Source: Cochliopodium minus
Taxonomy: Eukaryota; Discosea; Himatismenida; Cochliopodiidae
Length of the DNA stretch: 64,000 nucleotides
Direction: 5' to 3'
NCBI GenBank assembly: GCA_024220525.1
Contig: JAMYWO010000025.1
Coordinates: forward strand, 100,474-164,473
This document shows positions 56,982 to 64,000 of this stretch, one piece after another. Position 1 is the stretch's first letter. Every line of letters starts with the position of its first letter. Under the pieces are notes generated by a model. That model was given only the letters and a program-made list of their open reading frames with translations, was not told the origin of the DNA and did not search any database. The position numbers were made by a program, and so were the translations under genes.

Positions 56982-58600
56982 TTAATAATAATAATAATAA
57001 TATTAATAATAATAATATTAATAATAGTAGTGTTGAAGAGATTTCGAATGGTGGTGATCAACATGAAGATGGTCATTATCATCATAATTGTCAATATTCT
57101 CATCATTCTGAAAATATTATGGGTTTAAAACCTATGGTAAATTTTTTTGATTTTATTTTATTTATATTATTTAAAAAAGTTTTTTCATTTCTTTTCATTT
57201 TGAACTTTTTTGTATTAAAGACTGTTTTTGTGATTTAAATTTGTTAATCATTTCAAAATTATTTTGTTAATTTTTTGTGAATATTTCTTATTAATAAAAT
57301 TATTTGTTTGATTTTTTTAATTTAATTCAATTTTGTTATTTATTTTCGTAAACATATCAATGATACCAAAAAAATCTTTAATTTTAATTATTTTTTTTTC
57401 CATATTTTTTTTTTAAAAAAAGAACTGTCCTGGACATTGCCTGATTTTCTCGAATGAAACGAGATCATACAAAGATTTACCAGTGAGATTGGCAGATTTC
57501 GGAGTTCTGCACAGAAACGAGAAGGCAGGTTCCCTCACTGGCCTCACACGTGTCCGTAAGTTCCAACAGGACGACGCTCACATTTTCTGCAGTGAAGATC
57601 AGATTGAAGGGGAGGTTTTGGGTTGCATTGATTTCATGCGGAGTGTCTATGGTGTTTTCGGCTTTGACTTTGTTTTGAAACTTTCTACCCGTCCTCAAAA
57701 TTTTATTGGTGACATTGATTTGTGGGTAAATATAATTTTAAAATTATATTATCTTTTTTTTTTAGTAATTAATTATTAATTTTGATTATTGTTTTTTTTT
57801 TGAAGATTTATTTCTTTTTTTTTTTATGAATAATTTTAAAATTATATATATTTTTTATTAGTAATAATTTAATTATTTTTTCAAAAATTTGTTTCTTAAT
57901 TTTATAAATTGTTGTAAAATTTCTTTTTTTTTTATTTCTTTTTATTAATAAAAATTAATGGATTTTTTTTAATTTTTTTTACTTTAGAATAAGGCAGAAG
58001 AAAGACTAAAAGTAGTTTTGGACGATTTTTGTAGCAAGAGAAACCAAAAAAACAGATTTCAAATCAACGAGGGAGATGGAGCCTTCTATGGCCCCAAAAT
58101 AGATGTGGAGCTCACTGACGCAATTGGTCGCAAGCATCAATGTGCCACCATTCAGTTGGACTTCCAACTTCCCCGTCGTTTTAACCTCAATTTTGTCAAT
58201 CAAAATGGAAACCATGAAACTCCTGTAAAAAATTTATTTTTATTTCTAAAATTTTTTTTTTTATTATAATTTTATTCAATAATTTTTTGATTTTTTATTT
58301 AATTAATTTTTATTTTTATTTTTATTTTTATTTTTATTTTTATTTTTATTTTTTTTTTATTTTATTTTTATTTTTTTATTTTTTATTTAATTAATTTTTT
58401 TTGAAGGTGATGATTCACAGAGCCATTTTGGGATCAATGGAAAGATTTTTTGCAGTATTGACGGAACATACCGCAGGCAAGTGGCCTTTCTGGCTCAATC
58501 CTCTCCAAATCTGCCTCCTCCCCGTTCATCCCGTCCACCACCTCAACTATCTCTCCCAAGTCCAAAACACCTTGTCTTCTAACAATTTCAGAGTAGATTC
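55467..58600 (+). CDS. TARS1: Threonyl-tRNA synthetase (3' truncated at assembly break)
   Basis: Six exons (55467-55809, 55940-56524, 56661-57136, 57423-57725, 57988-58224, 58407-58600) give 712 codons. It charges tRNA-Thr. A TGS domain ([18 protein letters not shown]) is followed by the editing/second-additional domain ([18 protein letters not shown]). The class II core has motif 1 ([13 protein letters not shown]), motif 2 ([21 protein letters not shown]) and motif 3 ([13 protein letters not shown]). Zinc ligands are visible in NCPGH, DDAHIF and IHRAI. An Asn-rich insert of ~60 residues lies between the first core exon part and GLKPMNCPGH. The anticodon-binding domain starts ([14 protein letters not shown]) but its final ~70 residues, after FRVDS with a donor at 58601, are lost at the N at 58680. 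Confidence 0.95.
56888..57023 (+). repeat. AAT/ATT trinucleotide repeat coding poly-Asn in ThrRS
   Basis: A run of AAT codons with occasional ATT encodes Asn stretches broken by Ile. It keeps the frame of the synthetase, which argues that it is translated. Such in-frame Asn runs are typical of AT-rich amoebal genomes. Confidence 0.92.
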
Positions 58601-58606
58601 GTAAAA

Positions 58607-58679
58607 TTTTTTATTTTTTATTTTTTATTTTTTATTTTTTATTTTTTATTTTTTATTTTTTATTTTTTATTTTTTATTT
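58607..58679 (+). repeat. (TTTTTTA)n simple repeat abutting the N
   Basis: About ten units of a 7-nt repeat at the start of the last visible ThrRS intron, running straight into the ambiguous base. A slippage-prone repeat here is a likely cause of the assembly failure. Confidence 0.9.
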
Positions 58680-58680
58680 N
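58680..58680. other. Single ambiguous base (N) inside a NOP53 exon: probable assembly break
   Basis: To the right, the minus strand is an open NOP53 exon that stops at this base; to the left is T-rich repeat belonging to a ThrRS intron. Two genes cannot both continue through this point, so sequence is missing or wrongly joined. Confidence 0.85.
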
Positions 58681-60758
58681 TTTTTTTGCTTTCATCTTTT
58701 TTGAGGCGTCTTAATTTGAGAATAGTTTTTTGGTGTTCAAGGTTTTTCTGAGAGAATCAAAATTTAATGTCAAAAAAAAATGATCAGATAGAATTGAAAT
58801 AAATAATAAAATAATGTAAAAATTTATAAATCAAAAAAAAAAAAAATAAAATTTAAAATTTAAAATTTAAAAAAATTTTATTTTTTAATCAAAAAAAAGT
58901 GATGTATTAAAAATTTTCAATTATAAATTTAATTCAAAATAATAAAATTGAAAAACGAGATGAAAAAAAAAACAAATAAAATTAATTTATGTTTTTAAAA
59001 AAAAAATTATTTTCAACAAAAAATATATAATTATTTTTTTTTTTTTTGTACCTCAATGTTTTCTTTCAAAGGAAGGAGTTTTTCAACAGGAGTGGAAACT
59101 TTGTTTTTGAGTTTTTCTCTGATTCTGCTGATACGTTTCAATTTTCTTCTCTTTTTTTGGTTTCTTTTCTTTTCTGTTTTTCTTTTGGTGCTTTTCTTGA
59201 TTGGGTCGTTTTGAGCCTCTTGTTCTGATTCTGAATCTTCTTCTGTCAACTCTGGATTATCCAATTCTTGTTTAATTTGGGTCACTCTTTCATCTCTGTT
59301 TGGATCTTTTTTTTCAAAACAAAAAAAAAATTAAAAAAAAATTAAAAAAAATTCTTTGAATAATAAATAATTAAAAAACATAATAATGATAATGAAACAA
59401 AAATAAAAAATAAAAATAAAAAATATTCACTTGAAAAAAATTCATAAAAAAAAAATTTAATAAAAAATTATTTGAATAATAAAAAATAAAAATAACAAAA
59501 ATGAAAATTCTTTGGAGCAAAGATTGTTTTTCTTGAAAAAAATTATTCATTAAAATGAAAATAAAAATAAAGATATGATTAAAATAATTGAAGAAATAGA
59601 ATAAAGTATAATATAATTAAAATAATTGGAATTATAAATAAAATAAAATAAAAATATGAATCAAAACTTTAAAAAAAATATAAAAAATAAAAATTTAAAA
59701 AATAAAAACAAAGAATTAAAAAAAGAAAAATAATAAAACAAAACTAAAATTGAAAAATCTTTTTCACCTTTTAAGTCTTTATACTCAGCCTTTATTCTTA
59801 CAGTATTGATTATTTTTTGTTCGATTTTTTCTTTGGCAAGAGTTTTTGCGATGACTTCTCCCATAGATTGTTGATGAGACTCGAAAGAAGGGTTGTAAGA
59901 GACGTTGGTGGTAGGAGCGCTGACAGCCTTTATTTGATTTGGTTTTTTGGTCTTTTTGGTGTTTTGTATATTTTCTAAAAAATAAAAATAAAAATAAAAA
60001 TGATAAAATAAAAAAAATAAAAAAATAATGTTTGGATTGAATTTTATTAGAGATGTTCAAAATTTTACAACAGTTTAAAATTTGTTTGTAATAAATTAAT
60101 ATCCGCTAAAAAAGTTGTAAATTTTGGACATGTCTAGAATTTTAATGTGGAAAATATATTTGATTTTTTAAAATTTTATTTAGTTTTTATGAATGATTAA
60201 TCAAATACATTATCTTTCTCATTTTCATTCTTATATATCGCAATGAATTAATATAGGAAAAAAAATAGAAATCAAAAAAAAAAGATGATGAATCAAATAC
60301 AATATCTAATCAGGCTCACTTTAAATTTTGTATTATCCATAAGAATTTCCTCAATAAAATATCCTCGTTATAAAATAAAATTTTTTACCATCATCTCCCC
60401 ACAAATCAAAAGATCCCTTATTATTATTTCTTTTATTGGCCTTTCTTATATCCACTTGTGGAATATTATCTCTGGCGATCTTGTCCAATTTTCTGCATTC
60501 TCTATTTATTTGTGATTCCAAATATTTTCCACTATTTTGAACCTTAGCGAGATCATTTAAACCCAATATTTTATGTGAATTCAATAACTTTGCTCTGTAT
60601 TTCATCTTCTTATTTAAATCTCCTTGTGTGTCGATCACATAGATTGGATTTTTATTATTGATTTTTTTGGAGGAATCATCTTTTTTGACAGCAAGTTCAA
60701 GATCCAAATTTTTAGCTTTATTTCTAGCTGCTCTACTTTTGGATTTACGTTTGGGCAT
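58681..60758 (-). CDS. NOP53: Ribosome biogenesis protein NOP53 (3' truncated at assembly break)
   Basis: Exons 60758-60389, 59974-59768, 59305-59052 and 58747-58681 (partial) join in frame. NOP53 (GLTSCR2/PICT1 in animals) acts in 60S subunit maturation and recruits the Mtr4-exosome. The N-terminus is basic (MPKRKSKSRAARNKAKN), followed by PIYVIDTQGDLNKK, equivalent to the family's LFFVDT motif, and FDLWGDDG at the first junction. Exon 2 has the hallmark VSYNPSFESHQQSMGEVI. Exon 3 is acidic then very basic (KRNQKKRRKLKRISRIREK). Exon 4 starts KNLEHQKTILKLRRLKK, matching the conserved LRRLK helix, and is cut by the N. The C-terminal ribosome-binding part is lost. Both introns examined carry repeats shared with other genes. 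Confidence 0.85.
59740..59774 (-). repeat. 35-nt dispersed repeat, copy 2 (NOP53 exon 2/intron 2 boundary)
   Basis: Identical to 18947-18981. On the minus strand it covers the last seven exon bases, the AAAAG|GTGAAA donor and the first ~28 intron bases. Confidence 0.9.
60091..60109 (-). repeat. Intronic conserved motif, copy 2
   Basis: Sense-strand TTAGCGGATATTAATTTAT in the 414-nt first intron of NOP53; identical to the motif in the DEP-RGS gene intron (22643-22625). Confidence 0.8.
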
Positions 60759-62269
60759 TTTTTTTTTTAATTAAATTTTTTTGTTTGATAAAAAATCAAG
60801 AAAAACTAAAAAAAAAAAAAAAATTTTTCTTTCAAATTCTCATTTGGATTGAATCATTAAAGCTTCATTTTTTTCTTTTTCACCTAAAACTCACCTTTAC
60901 TCTATCAAATTCGTTTGGTTTTTCAAACTCATTCAAAACTTTTCAAAAAGAACAAAAAATCTTCATAGAAAAAAAAAGATAAACCTACTGTAACTCTAAT
61001 AATGAGATTTAATTTGGTTTAGTTGATACAACTTTGTATCAATAACCTAATGGTAAATGATCAGCTACCTTTTCCGTGTTTCAATCTTTAAGATTAATTT
61101 TTGGGACTTCTTTTTTGTCACTAATGTTTTCAAAGTAGGCTGAAATAAGAAGGTTATTAAATTATTTTTTGTAATATTTTAATTGAATAAATTAATTAAT
61201 ATTATCAGGTAACTCAAAAATTGATGCTACTCCTCTTCGTGAATTTATAATCTTCAATGAGCTTTGCTAATATTTGTTTTGATGAACATTGATGTAAACA
61301 TTGTAGACATAAATGTTTTTCTCCATGTTGCTAACTCATTCCAGAATAAATCATAAAATTTCTGTTTAACACTAAGAGTCCATTTTCAAGTCCCCAATTA
61401 AAAACTTTTGGCTGCGTTTTATGGGTCTTCCTAGTTGCAGGAAAAAGGAATTATTCCCGACTTTTCGTTGAATCTAAATACATTTATTTTACATTTAAAT
61501 CCTTCCTCATTTCTCTAAGTGATCCTAGTTAGCTTTTTTTAAGTTGTTTTTTCTTTTTCATTCTCAAAAATTTAATGTGGTTGTATCTATCAATGTACTT
61601 GGCAAATATACTCACCCATATTTATAAAATTTACCAACAAATTCAAATCAATTTATTTTTTAATAAAGTTGTTATTGTTATTGTTTGATGTGGATTTGTT
61701 GGAAGAGGATGGATTGATGTCATAAGCCCTCACATGCTTTTTGAGTAACAACTCGAATAAGGGACAAAGTCAACTTTTGGGATTTATGCACAGTATCCCA
61801 TTATTATCTCCTATCTTTTTCATTAGATAGTTTCATTTTTGAATTTGATAATTGATATATGCTTTTTCCAGATGATTGATGGTGAAACTTGAATGGGGAT
61901 ATGTTTTTTCTCCATCAAAAGGAACAAAATGGAGAACATTCCAAGACTATTTCAAACCAATGCCCATCTTCATATATGTATCAAGCTGTAGACATTCCGA
62001 TTTTTCTATGACTGGTTTTTTCCTTTGTTTTTTTTTACAAATGAATTGATTGTGCGATAAAACCTTACACCACTACTATAAACCTTTTTAATTCTTCTCA
62101 ATCTTAAATTTCAAAGATTTAATTTTAATTTAATTTTAATTTTAATTTTAATTTAATTTTAATTTTAATTTTAATTTTAATTTTAATTTTAATTTTAATT
62201 TTATTAAATAATATAAATAAAAAAAATTATGTAAAGAGAAAAGGAAGAAAAAAAAAATGTTTTTTTTTT
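60759..62269. other. 1.5-kb non-coding region of atypical composition
   Basis: No ORF of note in any frame. From ~60,990 to ~62,090 base composition is visibly less A/T-biased than other spacers and lacks the usual poly-A/T runs, looking like decayed coding or transposon sequence, or a non-coding RNA. I found no tRNA, rRNA or terminal repeat signature. The end (62118-62206) is a simple repeat. Confidence 0.5.
62118..62206 (+). repeat. (AATTTT)n simple repeat
   Basis: About 14 units of AATTTT with a few AATTTA variants, just downstream of the minus-strand ABC gene. Confidence 0.9.
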
Positions 62270-64000
62270 TTAGTTAGAAGTAGAACTCTTCAATGATCTC
62301 CATTCCCATTCACCCTCACCCTTGAACTCAAGTTGGTAATCATGAAGATCATCAAGTTCAACTTTGTGAGAAACGGTGAAAATGGTGATGCCCATCTTCC
62401 TGCAGTTCTCGTAGATAGATCTCTCGATCTCTTTGCTCATTGCGCTGGTAGATTCATCAAGAATACCATAAGCAGGTTTGTGGTAAAAGAGTCTAGCCAT
62501 TGCAATTCTCTAATTAAAAAATATTCATTAAAAAAAAATAATTGGAAAAAATAAACATTAAAAAATATTCAATAAAAAAAATAATTGGAAAAATAACAAA
62601 TTAAAAAAAAATGTTTTATTTGAAAATAAATGTTTTGAAAAATATCCAAACAAAAATTAACAAAATAAAAATGAAATAAATAAATAAAATAAATTAAAAA
62701 ATGCATTAAAAAAAAAAATAAATAAAAAATTAAAAATAAATTTTCAAAAAAAAAAAACAATAATTTTTACTTGTTTTTCTCCTCCAGAAAGAACATCCAA
62801 CCAGTTCTTTACGGTATCAAACCCTTCTCTCTCGATCAAATAAGTGACGCCCACCATCTCCAACAAGTCAGCCAAGTGTTTGTCTTGTGAATTGTTCTTG
62901 AGTTTAATAGGATATGTGATTTGATCTCTAAGAGTACCAGGAACCTTTTTTTTAAAAAAAAAAAGATTAAAATGAAAAATTTTTTATTAATTCATATTTT
63001 TTAATTTAAAAAACTTTTGTTATTTATATTTTTTTAATTGAACTGAATTTATTTATTTAATATTTTTTTATTCATTAATATTTTTTTAATTAATTTTAAT
63101 TTTTTAAAATTTTTTAATGATTTATTTTTATTTTTTTAAATTAATTTTAATATTTAAAAATTTTGTTAATTTATTTTTTGATTGAATTGAATATTTTTAT
63201 TTTATGTTATTAATTTAAATCTATTGTTTTTTTTTTAACCATGTATGGATTTTGAGGGATGTAGAAAATTTTGTCGTCAGATGGTCTGGTCAACTTTCCC
63301 TTCTTCAAAGGCCACAAACCTGCCAAGGTACGGAACATGCTGGATTTACCACAACCATTCTTACCTTAATAAAAATAAAAAAATAAAAAATAAAATAAAA
63401 AATGACAAATAACAAATTAAAATAAAATAAATAAAAAAAAAAGTAGCAATAATTAAAAAATAAATAAAAAATGAAAAATATGTTTAACTTTTAAAAAAAT
63501 GTTAAAAATATAAAATAAAAAAATGAAAAATAAAAACTTGAAAAATTATAAATAAAAATTAAAAAATAAAAATATACAAAATAAATGAAAACACTCATTT
63601 TTAATTTAACAAAAAAAAAAAAAATATTAAGTAAAAATTAAAAAAAATAATAAAAAATGAAAAAACAAAAATGATTATTTATTTTTATTTTTACCTGTAA
63701 CAAGAACGTTGGTGTTTTTGGTTACACTGAAAGAGAGGTTGCGAGACAAGACAGTTCCGTCAGGGGTGACGATGTCTGCGTCCTCGAAGATGATGGAGTC
63801 TCCACCAATGATCACTTCTCCCTTGGACTCTACACAGAAATAAAAAATATAAAAAAAAAAATAAAAAAATAAAAAAATAAAAAATTAAAAAATTAAAAAA
63901 ATAAAAAAAATATAAAATAAAATAAAAATCCCTCCAATTACAAAATATCAAGCCTTTGTGCAATTATACCATCATACCAAGGATTATATCCATTAGATAT
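62270..64000 (-). CDS. ABCD-type ABC transporter, nucleotide-binding half (5' end beyond window)
   Basis: Exons 63829-63695, 63364-63240, 62944-62771 and 62509-62270 join in frame; earlier exons lie beyond 64000 or are not recognisable. The order is [25 protein letters not shown], Walker [10 protein letters not shown] (assembled over an intron), [11 protein letters not shown] (Q-loop), signature LSGGEKQ, Walker B/D-loop [12 protein letters not shown] and the H-loop VSHKVEL. STSAMS and the ending [16 protein letters not shown] are typical of ABCD (ALD) proteins. All ATPase motifs are intact. The membrane half should precede it; such a half, lacking an NBD, exists at 11.2-13.3 kb on the same strand. 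The donor after 63240 is GTTAAA, less usual than GTAAAA. Confidence 0.9.

Noticed and set aside
56795-57106. Met/Ile-rich open frame on the minus strand
   Set aside because: It is the reverse complement of the AAT/ATT repeat in the ThrRS exon; low complexity only.
60285-60515. Plus-strand frame overlapping the NOP53 first exon
   Set aside because: It is antisense to a conserved NOP53 exon and its intron; no domain or start support.
1-64000. Bacterial or organellar origin
   Set aside because: Spliceosomal introns with GT-AG ends, U2AF, COP9, eIF5 and RhoGAP genes throughout show a nuclear eukaryotic genome.

Overview
The window is nuclear DNA from a eukaryote. Protein-coding genes are split by short spliceosomal introns (mostly 50-150 nt, GTAAA-type donors, T-rich on the sense strand). 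Intergenic DNA and introns are extremely AT-rich, and TAA, TAG and TGA all act as stops. The gene set (COP9 subunit 5, U2AF large subunit, eIF5, NOP53, peroxisome-type ABC half-transporter, RhoGAP, tandem RGS, F-box) and the taste for large multidomain signalling proteins and Asn-rich inserts suggest a free-living amoeboid protist. I cannot place it more precisely from the sequence (Amoebozoa, Heterolobosea and Anaeramoebae are all conceivable).

Layout. 0.6-2.3 kb: a coiled-coil, tail-anchored protein with a possible STB6-like N-terminus. 2.4-6.4 kb: the small (minus) and large (plus) subunits of class I ribonucleotide reductase, head to head across a 338-bp spacer. 6.9-11.2 kb: a VIT-VWA-PP2C fusion cut off at an ambiguous base (N, 11156). 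11.2-13.3 kb: the membrane half of an ABCD-type transporter on the minus strand, cut by the same N. 13.6-17.2 kb: complete eIF5, an intronless eIF5 N-terminal-domain paralogue, a GNAT gene and a decayed third eIF5 copy. 17.3-20.7 kb: a YTH-like domain fused to a GS...DxD nucleotidyltransferase. 20.8-25.3 kb (minus): a DEP protein with three RGS domains, then U2AF large subunit. 25.7-28.0 kb: an OTU-domain protein. 28.2-31.5 kb (minus): a Sel1-repeat protein and an F-box/SirB1 protein. 31.8-35.5 kb: a RhoGAP / duplicated novel domain / pseudokinase protein and a small coiled-coil protein. 35.8-53.5 kb: one two-exon gene for a ~5,872-residue protein with about 42 FYVE-like zinc fingers and six LIM domains. 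53.7-55.1 kb: COP9 subunit 5 (minus). 55.5-58.6 kb: threonyl-tRNA synthetase, truncated at a second N (58680). 58.7-60.8 kb: NOP53 (minus), truncated inside an exon at that N. 60.8-62.3 kb: a non-coding stretch. 62.3-64 kb: the nucleotide-binding half of an ABCD transporter (minus), entering from beyond the window.

How the parts relate. The two RNR genes are the clearest functional pair: both subunits of one enzyme with a shared promoter region containing an isolated GC-rich E2F-like site. U2AF and NOP53 serve splicing and ribosome biogenesis; eIF5 and ThrRS serve translation. Several genes show architectures I do not recognise as described: YTH-nucleotidyltransferase, VIT-VWA-PP2C, RhoGAP-repeat-pseudokinase, DEP-RGS x3 and the giant FYVE-like/LIM protein.

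Exon models were built by hand. Reading-frame phase closes across every intron for the models called complete. The two N positions sit between converging, truncated genes and probably mark assembly breaks, so gene order across them should not be trusted.
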